NCBI RefSeq assembly: GCF_900475595.1
Contig: NZ_LS483397.1
Location: 1,025,001 to 1,089,000 of the forward strand
Direction: 5' to 3'
Length of the DNA stretch: 64,000 bases
Source: Streptococcus uberis
GTDB lineage: Bacteria > Bacillota > Bacilli > Lactobacillales > Streptococcaceae
Shown here: positions 53,787 to 63,028 of the stretch, piece after piece
Position numbering within the stretch: position 1 is the first letter of the stretch
How the letters are laid out: each line of letters starts with the position of its first letter
Notes under the pieces: model-generated
What the model was told of the DNA's origin: nothing
Seen by the model: only the letters and a program-made list of their open reading frames with translations
The model's database searches: none
Program-made: the position numbers and the translations under genes

Positions 53787-55190
53787 TTATTTGATTAATT
53801 CGTAGATTGCTTCTGCGTAAATGGCAGCAGAGCGGTAAATATTTTCTAATGGCATGTATTCATTAGCTTGGTGCATGGTGTTTTCATCACCTGGGAACAT
53901 TGCTCCAAATGCTACACCACGTTCTAATAAGCGTCCAAATGTACCACCACCGATGATTTGTTCATAGCCTTTTAGACCAGTTTGTTTTTCATAGACGCTT
54001 AATAAAGTTGACACTAATTCATCATCCATTGGCACGTAGTGTGGTGTGTGCTCATGTTCTGATAAGGTAACTTCACGAACACCTTTAAGTTTTTCTAAAC
54101 CTGCTTTAAGAACAAAGGCATCAATACCTTTTGGATAACGGAAGTTGAGAGCAATCGTGTTATCGTTTGACTCTTTATCAAAACTGAATACACCAGCATT
54201 CATGCTAAGAGCACCCATTTTTTCATCGCTATAAGCCATACCAAACTTCTTAGCATCGAAGGCTTCGTGTAATTGGTGACCAGCTAGACGCAAGTAAGCT
54301 TCAGCTTCTTTATTGAAAGCATAACGTGAAAGGTAACGTGCTAATAAAGTTGCTCCGTTGATTCCAAGTTCAGGAGTTGAGCCGTGAGCAGATTTCCCAT
54401 GGATAGTAACTTTAATCTTGTCACCATCTTTAGAAATATCACCTTTTACCTGTTTCCGTTTAATATATTGATCAAATTCTGCTTCAAAGATATTGAATTC
54501 ACGTGTGGTTGAGATAATAGCTGTTGCTGATTCTGGAACCATATTTTCACGAAGGCCACCTTTGAAGGAATGAAGAACAAAAGCACCATCGTTTTCTCCA
54601 CCAAAATGAAGGTATTCTGTAATATTCCCTTTTTCACCATTAATAATTGGGAATTCTGCATCAGGTGAGAATCCAAAGTCAGGATCTTTCAATCCGTTGT
54701 GTGCAAAGTAGTAATCCATATCTCCCCAACCTGATTCTTCATCCGTTCCAACAATGAAACGAACTTTCTTAGAAACTGGTAGGCCTAAGTCTTTAATGAT
54801 TTTCAAAGCATGGTAACAAGCAATTGTTGGACCTTTATCATCTGATGACCCACGCGCATAGATTCTATCATCTTTAACGACTGGCTCATAAGGATCTGTA
54901 TCCCAACCAGCACCAGCAGGGACAACATCTAAGTGACCAAAAATACCAAGTACTTCTTCGCCTTCACCAAATTCAAAGTCACCAGCATAATTATCAATGT
55001 TACGTGTTTTGTAGCCATCACGTTCCGCCATTGCCAAGAAGTGTTCTAATGCTTTAACTGGTCCAGGTCCAAAAGGATGTGTTTCATCTGCTTGAGAGTC
55101 ATCCCTTTCAGAATTAATGCGCAAAATACTGATTAAATCTTCTAAAATTTCATCTTTACGCTTTTCAACTTCAGCTTTAAAATCAATCAT
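53787..55190 (-). CDS. pepV: dipeptidase PepV
   Basis: A zinc dipeptidase (M20 family) that cleaves a wide range of dipeptides in the cytoplasm. It has 467 residues, the usual length in lactic acid bacteria. Metal ligands are in IFGHLDVVPAG (about 83-93), SSDDKGP, and GTDEESGWGDM (catalytic Glu-Glu); the lid domain spans about 190-380, and IGGGTFGRLL is near the end. It has AAGGAG upstream and stands as a single transcription unit. Confidence 0.95.
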   Translation of the reverse strand: MIDFKAEVEKRKDEILEDLISILRINSERDDSQADETHPFGPGPVKALEHFLAMAERDGYKTRNIDNYAGDFEFGEGEEVLGIFGHLDVVPAGAGWDTDPYEPVVKDDRIYARGSSDDKGPTIACYHALKIIKDLGLPVSKKVRFIVGTDEESGWGDMDYYFAHNGLKDPDFGFSPDAEFPIINGEKGNITEYLHFGGENDGAFVLHSFKGGLRENMVPESATAIISTTREFNIFEAEFDQYIKRKQVKGDISKDGDKIKVTIHGKSAHGSTPELGINGATLLARYLSRYAFNKEAEAYLRLAGHQLHEAFDAKKFGMAYSDEKMGALSMNAGVFSFDKESNDNTIALNFRYPKGIDAFVLKAGLEKLKGVREVTLSEHEHTPHYVPMDDELVSTLLSVYEKQTGLKGYEQIIGGGTFGRLLERGVAFGAMFPGDENTMHQANEYMPLENIYRSAAIYAEAIYELIK

Positions 55191-55312
55191 TGTTCTTCTC
55201 CTTATTCTTTAAAAGGAAATAAATGGCATGACAAAACATACAAAATATCTCCCACATTTTTATCCATTGATAGAAACTATTATAGCACTTTTTTCAGACA
55301 ATTTCCGCACAA

Positions 55313-55915
55313 TTAACGACGTTCAATCAATTCGTCAACAGGAAGGCGATAAGTTGGCTCAGGCTTGTCATCACTGTAACCAACTGTAATTAAAATTTCC
55401 GGTCGGAAGCGTTTATCAATCCCTAAAATGTCATTGGTTAGGGATTTATCAAAACCTAATATCATATTAGATGCAATCTTCTGGTCTGTCAAAGCCAAGA
55501 CAAGATTCATGGCAACAAGACCAGTATTAAAGGACAGGTATTCTGCTTTTTGCATCTCATTAAACTTAGCAAAACGTGGTGGTAAAGTTTCCATATAATA
55601 GCCAATCATGTCATCTGGAAGAGACTTAACACCCACACGCGCAATCTTACGAGAGCGTTGAATCAAATCCGTATCTGAGAAGATGGCCACAACATATTGA
55701 GCTTGTTCCACTTGAACTTTGTTACCCAAGACCATATCTTTAGCCAAATCAGCTTTTTTATCTTCCACAACAACAAATTTCCAAGGCTGAATATTGTTAG
55801 CACTTGGTGCTAAAGTCGCAATCTCAATGGCTGTCCTCAAATCCTTAAAATCAACAGGTTTATCATTGAAGGTTTTGATGGCATGTCTTTTTTTGTTTAA
55901 TTCTAGAAATTTCAT
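55313..55915 (-). CDS. nitroreductase family protein
   Basis: A 200-residue FMN-dependent NAD(P)H oxidoreductase. It begins with KKRHAIKTFNDKPV, the FMN-phosphate contact, and has TLAPSANNIQPWKFVVVED (about 32-50) and the C-terminal ILITVGYSDDKPEPTYRLP. It resembles streptococcal NADH-dependent nitro/flavin reductases whose natural substrate is not known. The start ATG has AGGA 8 nt upstream. It is a single gene between pepV and uvrC. Confidence 0.92.
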   Translation of the reverse strand: MKFLELNKKRHAIKTFNDKPVDFKDLRTAIEIATLAPSANNIQPWKFVVVEDKKADLAKDMVLGNKVQVEQAQYVVAIFSDTDLIQRSRKIARVGVKSLPDDMIGYYMETLPPRFAKFNEMQKAEYLSFNTGLVAMNLVLALTDQKIASNMILGFDKSLTNDILGIDKRFRPEILITVGYSDDKPEPTYRLPVDELIERR

Positions 55916-56008
55916 GGCAAAGATCCTATCTATAATTATTTACTTGCACACCTATTCTACCATTTTTTGAAACTGTTTTCAGTATTTTTCTCAATTTTTT
56001 GAAAGCTT

Positions 56009-57784
56009 TTAAAGCTCATTAAAAGAGTCCAAAAGGGCTTGAGCCACTTTTTCCGGAATGCCCAAGCTACGCACCTCATCAACTGAAGCCTGGCTAATAG
56101 CCGTCATGTTCTTAAAATGTTTCAACAAGGCTTGCTTTCGCTTCGGACCAAGTCCTTCAATACCATCCAATTTAGAGGAGAAAGAATTCTTGCTCCGAAC
56201 TTGCCTATGGAAGGTAATAGCAAAACGGTGAACTTCATCTTGAATCCGATGCAAAAGGAAGAATTCTTCGGAATTGCGTGGCAATTCGACCACTTCTAAG
56301 GGATCTCCAAAAAGCAATTCATGGGTCTGGTGCCGATCATTTTTTTGAAGACCAGCAATCGGTATTTGTAAGCCTAATTGGTTTTCGATAACATCCTTAG
56401 CAACATTAACTTGACCCTGTCCACCATCAATAATGATTAAATCAGGCATTTCTAGTTTATCCTTAAGAACCCGACTATACCGACGAAAAATCACTTCTCT
56501 CATGCTTGCATAATCATCTGGGCCAGTAACCGTTTTGATTTTGAACTTGCGGTAATCTTTCTTACTGGGTTTGCCGTCTTTAAAGACGACCATTGCTGCG
56601 ACCGGGCTTGTCCCTTGAATGTTTGAGTTATCAAAGGCCTCAATCCGATAGGGGCGGTCAATCTGTAATAACTGTCCTAAGTGATCTATGGCACCTTTGG
56701 TTTTCCTTAAATCCTTCTCCAATAAATCAAACTTTTGTTGCAAGCTTACGCGTGCATTCTTAGTGGCGAGGGCCACCAATTGTTTCTTTTCACCTCTTTG
56801 CGGCTTAACAATCTTGGTTGGAACTACAGCCTGCACCAAGTCTTGGTCAATGGTATCAGGAATGAAGACTTCCTTTGGTAAAAAATGCTTCTGGTCTAAA
56901 TAAAATTGCCCAATATAAGTTAAGAAATCTTCTTCAGCTTCATTGTAGTAAGGAAACATGTTAACATCTCGCTGAATGAGCTTGCCTTGGCGCACAAAGA
57001 AAACCTGAACACACATCCAACCTTTATCCACGTAGTAACCAAAGATATCCCTATCTTGAAGGTCCTTACTCATGATCCTTTGTTTGGTTCGCAAGGTGGC
57101 AATGCCAGAAATCAAATCACGGTATTCTGCAGCTCTTTCAAATTCCATTGCCTGAGAAGCAGCAAGCATTTTTTCCTTTAAGCCGGTCACAATCTTATCA
57201 TCTTTTCCTGTCAAAAAGAGTTTGACATCTTCAACAAGACCATCCCAATAGGCTTTGTCGGTTTGACAAATGCTATGAGCATTGCATTGCCCTAAATGGT
57301 AATAAAAACACACTTTATTGATTGGATCCTTGCATTTTTTAAAGGGAAAAATACGGTCTAAGAGTTTTTTGACCTCATTTGCCGTGTAGGAATCTGGGTA
57401 AGGGCCAAAATAAAGACCATCTTGTTTTTTGATTTGTCTAGTAATCAGTAGTCGAGGAAAAGGCTCATTGGTAATCTTAATAAAGGGATAAGATTTATCA
57501 TCTTTCAATTTGATATTGTACTTGGGCATATTCTTTTGAATCAGATTAATTTCCAAAAGAAGGGCTTCAGTATTTGAACCTGTGACAATAAACTCAAAAT
57601 CTTCTATCTCAGAAACCAACATTTCTGTCTTGGTGTCGTGACTTCCTCGGAAATAAGAGCGGACCCGATTCCGTAAATTTTTAGCCTTACCAACATAAAT
57701 AATGGTTCCATCTTTATCTTTATGGAGATAACAACCCGGACTATCCGGAAGTAACTCCAACTTATGTTTAATCAGTTCATTCAT
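56009..57784 (-). CDS. uvrC: excinuclease ABC subunit C
   Basis: Makes both incisions in nucleotide-excision repair. It has 591 residues: a GIY-YIG nuclease domain ([27 protein letters not shown], about 15-39), a UvrB-binding UVR motif (around 200-235), an RNase H-like nuclease domain (about 350-530, with [20 protein letters not shown]), and a C-terminal helix-hairpin-helix. The start codon lies 40 nt past the previous gene's terminator. No ribosome site is present, and an extended -10 (TGGTAGAAT) ends 7 nt upstream, so a leaderless mRNA is likely. Confidence 0.96.
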   Translation of the reverse strand: MNELIKHKLELLPDSPGCYLHKDKDGTIIYVGKAKNLRNRVRSYFRGSHDTKTEMLVSEIEDFEFIVTGSNTEALLLEINLIQKNMPKYNIKLKDDKSYPFIKITNEPFPRLLITRQIKKQDGLYFGPYPDSYTANEVKKLLDRIFPFKKCKDPINKVCFYYHLGQCNAHSICQTDKAYWDGLVEDVKLFLTGKDDKIVTGLKEKMLAASQAMEFERAAEYRDLISGIATLRTKQRIMSKDLQDRDIFGYYVDKGWMCVQVFFVRQGKLIQRDVNMFPYYNEAEEDFLTYIGQFYLDQKHFLPKEVFIPDTIDQDLVQAVVPTKIVKPQRGEKKQLVALATKNARVSLQQKFDLLEKDLRKTKGAIDHLGQLLQIDRPYRIEAFDNSNIQGTSPVAAMVVFKDGKPSKKDYRKFKIKTVTGPDDYASMREVIFRRYSRVLKDKLEMPDLIIIDGGQGQVNVAKDVIENQLGLQIPIAGLQKNDRHQTHELLFGDPLEVVELPRNSEEFFLLHRIQDEVHRFAITFHRQVRSKNSFSSKLDGIEGLGPKRKQALLKHFKNMTAISQASVDEVRSLGIPEKVAQALLDSFNEL

Positions 57785-57791
57785 ACCATCT

Positions 57792-57800
57792 ATTCTACCA
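57792..57800 (-). promoter_or_regulatory. extended -10 promoter 7 nt from the uvrC start
   Basis: TGGTAGAAT on the minus strand, in the 40-nt space between the HAD-gene terminator and the uvrC ATG. Confidence 0.6.
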
Positions 57801-57817
57801 AATAATCATTCGTTTGA

Positions 57818-57849
57818 CGCAAAAAAGAGCCGACATGAGTCAACTCTTT
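57818..57849 (-). terminator. Rho-independent terminator after the HAD gene
   Basis: On the minus strand AAAGAGTTGAC-TCAT-GTCGGCTCTTT then TTTG; the 11-bp stem includes two G-U pairs. Confidence 0.83.
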
Positions 57850-57855
57850 CAAAGA

Positions 57856-58656
57856 TTATAGCATTTTATTAATGGCCACCAAAACCCCATTATCATCATT
57901 GGATGAGGTCAGGAAAGTCGCCTGCTTTTTAACCTTGTCATTGGCATTCATCATAGCATAAGAATGTTCTGTCAAGGCTAACATTTCCAAATCATTGTCG
58001 CTATCACCAAAAGCCATCAATTGATTAGCTTCTAACCCCCATCTGTCTAGGAGAAAACGCATAGCAGAACCTTTATTTATTCCCTTTCGCATCACATCCA
58101 CGTTGCCATGACCGGTTGCTACTGCAATGACCTGATCAGAAAGTGTTTGGTTCAGCATGTCGATAATCTCTTCAGTCGTATCTAAAGGGGTATTAAAAGA
58201 AAATTTTAAGATAGCATCTTCAGGTAAATCTTGAAAAGAATCCACCTCAACCATTTTAGTATAGTAGGTCCCAAAATAATCCTTATTTTCTTGACTAGCT
58301 GTTTTTAAAATATAAGCTGCTTGCTCACCACAAACAACTGATTCTGGCGATAGATCATTACGGTCCAAGTAAGCAATCACTTTTTCAACCACTTCCATCT
58401 CAATAGGACTGGTTTGTAAAAGCTCTCCTTGCTCAACAATAAAAGCACCATTCTCACCAACAATAGTCATGTGATCTGCAACCTCTTCAAAGAAGCCCTT
58501 TATTTGATAATATTGATTCCCACTTATCGCAACAAATTTTTTGCCGTCTTTAATAAGTTTATCAAAAGTAGCCTTAAAAAAAGCTCTATCATAGTCGTTT
58601 TGACTATTCAAAAAGGTTCCATCCATATCAGTCGCAAAAACCTTGATTTCCATCAT
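57856..58656 (-). CDS. Cof-type HAD family hydrolase
   Basis: A 266-residue phosphatase of the HAD IIB (Cof) subfamily. Motif I is ATDMDGTFLNS (about 8-18), motif II AISGNQ, and the end motif FGDSDNDLEML (about 215-225). The C2-type cap lies between motifs II and III. Such proteins hydrolyse sugar phosphates, flavin or pyridoxal phosphates; the substrate here is unknown. It follows gabD by 57 bp, with the gabD terminator in between and AGGAGG before the ATG. Confidence 0.92.
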   Translation of the reverse strand: MMEIKVFATDMDGTFLNSQNDYDRAFFKATFDKLIKDGKKFVAISGNQYYQIKGFFEEVADHMTIVGENGAFIVEQGELLQTSPIEMEVVEKVIAYLDRNDLSPESVVCGEQAAYILKTASQENKDYFGTYYTKMVEVDSFQDLPEDAILKFSFNTPLDTTEEIIDMLNQTLSDQVIAVATGHGNVDVMRKGINKGSAMRFLLDRWGLEANQLMAFGDSDNDLEMLALTEHSYAMMNANDKVKKQATFLTSSNDDNGVLVAINKML

Positions 58657-58669
58657 GTCCTCCTAAAAA

Positions 58670-58698
58670 AGAAGGCTTAAAGAAATCCTTTAAGCCTT
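58670..58698 (-). terminator. Rho-independent terminator after gabD
   Basis: On the minus strand AAGGCTTAAAG-GATTT-CTTTAAGCCTT, then CTTTTTTA. Confidence 0.83.
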
Positions 58699-58713
58699 TC
58701 ACATCCTAACAGC

Positions 58714-60087
58714 TTATTTTTTTGGTGTGTAAATCAAGTGTTCATTGACAAAGGCTGTAAAACCAAGTTCACTTAATTCACGACCATAACCTGAATTTTT
58801 GATTCCGCCGAATGGAAGTTCAGGTAAGCTTGCCCAACCTGAGTTGATAAAGGACATACCTGTTTCAATTTGTGCAGCAACAGCTTCGCGGTGTTCTTTA
58901 TTACTACTGAAGATAGTACCACCAAGGCCATAATTAGAGTCGTTGGCAACTTCAATAGCTTCTTCTTCTGAAGCCACTTTATAAATTTGACCAACAGGGC
59001 CAAAAATTTCTTGATAGTAGATTGGATTGTCTTTTGTCAAACCAGCAATGATGGTTGGCATAACAAAGTTACCTGGATGATCAATCGCTTCACCACCGTA
59101 AACTAATTCCGCACCATTATCCAAAGCCAATTGAATTTGGGCAAGAACATCTTCTTTAGCACCTGCTGAAGATAGTGGCGCCAAAGTTGTTTCTGGATCC
59201 ATTGGATCACCCCATTTAGCTGTCTTGAAGACTTTGGTTAACAATTCTTTGAAACGGTCGTAGTCTTTTTCAAGAACAATGAATCGTTTTGAAGACGTAC
59301 ATACTTGACCTGCATTGTATAGACGTGAGAAGAAAAGAACAGATTCTAATTCATCCCAATCTGCATCGTCTAGAATGATAAAGGCATCATCACCACCCAA
59401 TTCAAGGGTCGTTTTCTTCAAGTTTTTACCAGCTTCTTCAGCGATAGAGGCACCGCCACGTTCAGAACCAGTTAAGCAGACACCAACAACACGTTTGTCA
59501 GCAATGATTTTTGATACTTGATCATATGAAACAAAAAGATTGGTAAATGTTCCTTTTTCAGCACCAGCTTCATCAACTAATTCTTCAAAAGATTGAGCTG
59601 ACCATGGACAGATTGACGCATGCTTCAAGACCATTGGGTTACCAACGATAAAGTTAGGAGCAAAGACGCGCATGATTTGGTAATATGGGAAGTTCCATGG
59701 TTCAACTGCAAGGATAACACCTGTTGCTTGTTTGATATAGTAAGCTTCACCTGTATCAGTTGTTAGTGGTGTTGGTTCTAAGAACTTATCCGCATTGTCA
59801 GCATAGTAGTCTGCAATGTCAGCACAGAGTTCAATTTCACCTTGAGCTTCAGTGAACAATTTCCCCATGTCTTTGGTCAAAATTTCCGCATATTTATCAC
59901 GGTCACGACGCAGAATAGCAGCCACTTCATGAAGTTGTGCTTTACGAGTTTCTAACTGGTCATCTTTACGCCATTTTTTGTAAAGTTTGTGTGCTCTTTC
60001 AAGTACTTCTTCTAAGTGAGCATCGCTAGTGTTCTCATATTCTTTAAGAACTTCATTTGTAAAAGGGTAAATAGTTTTATAAGCCAT
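58714..60087 (-). CDS. gabD: succinate-semialdehyde dehydrogenase
   Basis: An NAD(P)-dependent aldehyde dehydrogenase of 457 residues. The catalytic cysteine is in NAGQVCTSSKRF (about 258-269) and the base glutamate in TTLELGGDDAFI (about 227-238); PWNFPYYQIMRVFAPNF forms the cofactor entry. It belongs to the short GabD group annotated as succinate-semialdehyde dehydrogenase in streptococci. No GABA transaminase is nearby, so the true aldehyde is uncertain. The start ATG has AGGAGG upstream. It is divergent from hicAB. Confidence 0.92.
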   Translation of the reverse strand: MAYKTIYPFTNEVLKEYENTSDAHLEEVLERAHKLYKKWRKDDQLETRKAQLHEVAAILRRDRDKYAEILTKDMGKLFTEAQGEIELCADIADYYADNADKFLEPTPLTTDTGEAYYIKQATGVILAVEPWNFPYYQIMRVFAPNFIVGNPMVLKHASICPWSAQSFEELVDEAGAEKGTFTNLFVSYDQVSKIIADKRVVGVCLTGSERGGASIAEEAGKNLKKTTLELGGDDAFIILDDADWDELESVLFFSRLYNAGQVCTSSKRFIVLEKDYDRFKELLTKVFKTAKWGDPMDPETTLAPLSSAGAKEDVLAQIQLALDNGAELVYGGEAIDHPGNFVMPTIIAGLTKDNPIYYQEIFGPVGQIYKVASEEEAIEVANDSNYGLGGTIFSSNKEHREAVAAQIETGMSFINSGWASLPELPFGGIKNSGYGRELSELGFTAFVNEHLIYTPKK

Positions 60088-60244
60088 AGCAAGCCTCCTC
60101 TTTTTATTACTTAAAGTCTATCAAAAATTGGTAACGATTTCAAAAAAACGCTACGAAAATAGAAAATTTTCTAAATTCTTTTATGAATTTCGGATAAATA
60201 AGATGACGAACTGAAACAGAAACAGTTTATGTTACCTCAATCCG

Positions 60245-60272
60245 TTGACAATGTGCGCATCATACGTATAAT
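60245..60272 (+). promoter_or_regulatory. promoter of hicAB with palindrome
   Basis: TTGACA (60245-60250), 16-nt spacer, TATAAT (60267-60272). ATACGTAT (60262-60269), a perfect palindrome, overlaps the -10 and is a candidate site for the HicB ribbon-helix-helix domain. Confidence 0.8.
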
Positions 60273-60296
60273 AAAAGATAAGAAAGTGAATCCTTA

Positions 60297-60497
60297 ATGA
60301 CACTGACTGGAAAAGAGTTATTGAAACTCGCTAAAAAACTTGGCTGGAAAGAAATTCGGATTTCTGACAGTCATCATCATTTCAAAAAAGAAGGTTTGCC
60401 ATTCCTTGTCACAATTCCTGTCCATGGAAACAAGGATATCCCAATAGGTTTAGAAAAAAAGATTCGACATGATTTAGGAGACAAGACAAGCCGTTAA
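60297..60497 (+). CDS. hicA: HicA family toxin
   Basis: A 66-residue mRNA interferase with a dsRBD-like fold. The pattern GWKEIRISDSHHHFKKEG....LVTIPVHGNKDIPIGL matches HicA, with the catalytic histidine in the SHHHF segment. The end KKIRHDLGDKTSR differs from the usual ILKQAG but the length is normal. It is the first gene of the pair; hicB follows by 12 bp. The ribosome site is weaker than that of hicB, as expected when antitoxin must exceed toxin. Confidence 0.92.
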   Translation: MTLTGKELLKLAKKLGWKEIRISDSHHHFKKEGLPFLVTIPVHGNKDIPIGLEKKIRHDLGDKTSR

Positions 60498-60509
60498 AGG
60501 AGTCAACAT

Positions 60510-60890
60510 ATGTTAAAAACCTACCCTGCTATTTTTCACCTGGAAAAAGAAAATCACTACTGGATTGAATTCCCTAATTTTAAAGGAGGTACAAGTGGTA
60601 TTGGAATTGAAGAAGCCATGAAACATGCTCATCAAATGCTTGAAAGTGTTTTAGCTACTTATATCGACAACGGAATGGATCTACCAAAACCAACTGATTT
60701 ATCTAACTTACAAGTTGAAGACGGATTTGTCACCTTAATACAAGTTGATCCATCACCCTTTTTAAAAAATACCAAAGCAATCCGCAAAAATGTGACTGTC
60801 CCTGAATGGCTGGTTCGACTTGCAGATCGACAAGATATCAATTATTCTGAAACCTTAACAAAGGCATTAGAAGATCTACTCTATAGCTAA
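60510..60890 (+). CDS. hicB: HicB family antitoxin
   Basis: A 126-residue antitoxin. The N-terminal part (about 1-75) is the RNase H-like HicB fold (YPAIFHLEKENHYWIEFPNFKGGTSGIGIEEAMKHAHQML). The C-terminal part (about 90-126) is a ribbon-helix-helix domain (VTVPEWLVRLADRQDINYSETLTKALEDLL) that should bind the promoter. It has a strong AAAGGAG site. It binds HicA and blocks its RNase activity. Confidence 0.93.
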   Translation: MLKTYPAIFHLEKENHYWIEFPNFKGGTSGIGIEEAMKHAHQMLESVLATYIDNGMDLPKPTDLSNLQVEDGFVTLIQVDPSPFLKNTKAIRKNVTVPEWLVRLADRQDINYSETLTKALEDLLYS

Positions 60891-60922
60891 AAACAGCACC
60901 TATGTGGAGGTGCTGTTTTTTA
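60890..60922. terminator. bidirectional terminator after hicAB
   Basis: AAACAGCACCT-ATGTGG-AGGTGCTGTTT with T runs on both sides. Confidence 0.88.
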
Positions 60923-61105
60923 TCACTCATTGTCTGGGACTTTTTCTAAGTCAGACGCTTCTCTCCAATCAAGCTCAAAGGAGTAACCGATGGGATCGAT
61001 GAGATAAGAATCATCCATGATATCATCTGAAACATAAACAACAATACATTTATTATGAGTATTTTTGTCATAGACAATGTCATATAAGTTGATGAAATCA
61101 GTCAT
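60923..61105 (-). CDS. small acidic protein of unknown function
   Basis: A 60-residue protein beginning MTDFINLYDIVYDKNTHNK. It is acidic, rich in Asp, Tyr and Val, and likely a small beta-barrel; it faintly resembles DUF4926-type proteins. I start at ATG 61105, with AAGAAGAG upstream, over an in-frame start at 61126. It lies 33 bp after the YjjG-like gene on the same strand and may be read with it. No function can be given. Confidence 0.6.
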   Translation of the reverse strand: MTDFINLYDIVYDKNTHNKCIVVYVSDDIMDDSYLIDPIGYSFELDWREASDLEKVPDNE

Positions 61106-61138
61106 AATACTCTTCTTAAAAAACAATGACGCTTATCA

Positions 61139-61822
61139 TTATAATATCTCTAAAAGTTCCTGATAATTAGAAACTACATAAGTTGGTTGGGCTTTACTGC
61201 CATTTTCTAAGTGATGAGGGTTGTACCAAACGGAATCAATGCCTGCATTATTGCCACCTTGTATATCAGCTGACAAAGAGTCCCCAATCATTAAACAATT
61301 TTTTCTATCAAAGTCTGGGATTTGTTGGCCAATCCAATCATAGAAAGCCTTGTCTGGTTTTTGACTACCAGATGCTTCTGAAATAAAAATAGCTTGGAAA
61401 AATGATGCAATATCTGAAGCTTTCATCCGTCCGGTTTGAATTTTGGTAATGCCATTGGTCGCTGCATATATGCGGTAGCCTTTTGATCTTAAAGTAGCCA
61501 ATAATTCTGCTGCGCCAGCATAGGTTTGACCTTGGTCTTGAAGATGAGCCTGGTATCTTTCCGCCAGATAGCTACCGTCGACAGTTTTCCCAAAATGCTC
61601 AAACAACTTGGCAAAACGCGTGTTGACCAATTCTTTCTTTGTTAAACGCTTCTGTTCAAGATCCTTCCACATGGCTTTGTTCATTGGTTTGTAATAGTCT
61701 TTATAGGCCTGAAGATCAGGAACCTGGCATTCCATCAACAGTTCTGTTAGAGCCACTTCCTCTGCTTTATCAAAATCAAGCAAAGTATGGTCAAGGTCAA
61801 ATAATAAGAATTTGTATGACAA
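61139..61822 (-). CDS. YjjG-family noncanonical pyrimidine nucleotidase (HAD)
   Basis: A 227-residue HAD subfamily IA phosphatase. Motif I is LLFDLDHTLLDFDKAE (about 6-21), motif II YAATNGI, motif III EASGSQKPD and motif IV MIGDSLSADIQGG. The DHTLLDF wording is typical of YjjG nucleotidases, which remove phosphate from damaged or non-standard pyrimidine nucleotides. The start codon is TTG 61822, with AAAGGA upstream; no ATG lies at a family-like position. Confidence 0.9.
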   Translation of the reverse strand: MSYKFLLFDLDHTLLDFDKAEEVALTELLMECQVPDLQAYKDYYKPMNKAMWKDLEQKRLTKKELVNTRFAKLFEHFGKTVDGSYLAERYQAHLQDQGQTYAGAAELLATLRSKGYRIYAATNGITKIQTGRMKASDIASFFQAIFISEASGSQKPDKAFYDWIGQQIPDFDRKNCLMIGDSLSADIQGGNNAGIDSVWYNPHHLENGSKAQPTYVVSNYQELLEIL

Positions 61823-61958
61823 TTTAAGGATTCCTTTCTAGGTTTGAAAAAGGGCGACGAGGGATTATGTGGTCTGTAAAATTCTAAAATTTCCTGACCA
61901 TTTCATGAGTCCAATTATACCATAATAATAAAATAACTGATTCCATTCACATGGGATA

Positions 61959-62858
61959 TTATTGACCACCTAAGATACTAAGGTAATTATCAAGTCTTTC
62001 ATTAAGATATCGAGCAAATAAATCTTCCATAGCTGACAAATCACCTTTTGAATGGTATTGATCAAAAGCCTGATAGTAGGCTAATCTATCCGTAAACTTA
62101 ATATTTATTGGAGGATAACCTGCTTTCATCAGCTCTAAATTAACTAATAATCTACCCGTACGGCCATTACCATCAATAAAGGGATGAATGCTTTCAAACT
62201 CAATATGAAAAAGAGCCATTTTGGTAACAATATTTTCCCTGTTGCTTTCAAATTTGCTTAGGAGTTGTTCCATCATTGGACGGATAAGATATGGCTGAGC
62301 TGGTTCATTAGCTGCTCCCATAATATGAACTGGGACTTTTCGATAAACACCACGGTCGTCTTTTTTATCTGATAAAACTAAATAGTGAATGTCCTTTATG
62401 ACTTGTTCCGTTAAACTTTGTTTTTCAGAAACAAGATTACAAACATATCTGAAAGCCTCCTGATGTCCTATGGCTTCCATATGGTCTTTTAAAGGCTTCT
62501 GATCAATTGTTAAGCCACGAAGTACCATGTCTGTTTCTCGCAGAGTTAGTGTATTTCCCTCAATAGCGTTTGAATTATAGGTAAATTCAACAGTAAATTC
62601 TTCTAATAATCGTTCTAATTCTCCACTTGTTAGTGGTCGTAATGATTTCAGAACTTCCAATTTTTCTTCAATTAGAGGAATGAGACTAGCCGATTTTTTG
62701 TATCTCCCATCTGACGGCTTTTTAGCATCAATTGGGATTTTCCATGCTCTGCCCTCTTGGAAAGCTCCTTCAATTTTGCCTTCCTGACAAAGGGTTCGAA
62801 TACGCCTATCTGAAATTCCCCATAGAAGTGCTGCTTGTTTTACACTCATATAGTCCAT
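61959..62858 (-). CDS. Fic family protein with N-terminal helix-turn-helix
   Basis: A 299-residue protein. Residues about 1-55 are a MerR/excisionase-like helix-turn-helix (MSVKQAALLWGISDRRIRTLCQEGKIEG). The Fic domain follows, with the full active motif HPFIDGNGRTGR. The inhibitory motif SNAIEGN lies ahead of the Fic core, as in self-inhibited class II Fic proteins. It should AMPylate (or otherwise modify) a hydroxyl on a target protein or on itself. The start ATG 62858 has GTGAGG 6 nt upstream. No antitoxin gene adjoins it. Three spaced repeats lie upstream of its promoter. Confidence 0.92.
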   Translation of the reverse strand: MDYMSVKQAALLWGISDRRIRTLCQEGKIEGAFQEGRAWKIPIDAKKPSDGRYKKSASLIPLIEEKLEVLKSLRPLTSGELERLLEEFTVEFTYNSNAIEGNTLTLRETDMVLRGLTIDQKPLKDHMEAIGHQEAFRYVCNLVSEKQSLTEQVIKDIHYLVLSDKKDDRGVYRKVPVHIMGAANEPAQPYLIRPMMEQLLSKFESNRENIVTKMALFHIEFESIHPFIDGNGRTGRLLVNLELMKAGYPPINIKFTDRLAYYQAFDQYHSKGDLSAMEDLFARYLNERLDNYLSILGGQ

Positions 62859-62881
62859 ACATAACCTCACTTTCAAACCCA

Positions 62882-62890
62882 ATTATACCA
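62882..62890 (-). promoter_or_regulatory. extended -10 promoter of the fic gene
   Basis: TGGTATAAT on the minus strand, 23 nt upstream of the chosen start. Confidence 0.65.
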
Positions 62891-62895
62891 TAGTT

Positions 62896-62947
62896 CGGAA
62901 CAATAGATGATTTATCGGAATAACATTTTCAATTTAGCGGAACAATA
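62896..62947. promoter_or_regulatory. three CGGAAYAA repeats upstream of fic
   Basis: CGGAACAATA (62896-62905), CGGAATAACA (62916-62925) and CGGAACAATA (62938-62947), spaced 20 and 22 bp, i.e. about two helical turns. They lie just upstream of the fic -10 and are candidate binding sites for its own helix-turn-helix. Confidence 0.6.
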
Positions 62948-62984
62948 CAAGCTAAAATATCTTAAAATCATGGTTTCAGCCCAC

Positions 62985-63013
62985 CCAAAAAACAGCCCCC
63001 TTCCGTAGGGCTG
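62985..63013 (-). terminator. Rho-independent terminator after the second Cof-type gene
   Basis: On the minus strand CAGCCC..GGGCTG then TTTTTTGG. Confidence 0.83.
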
Positions 63014-63028
63014 CTTTTGTCTTTCTTC

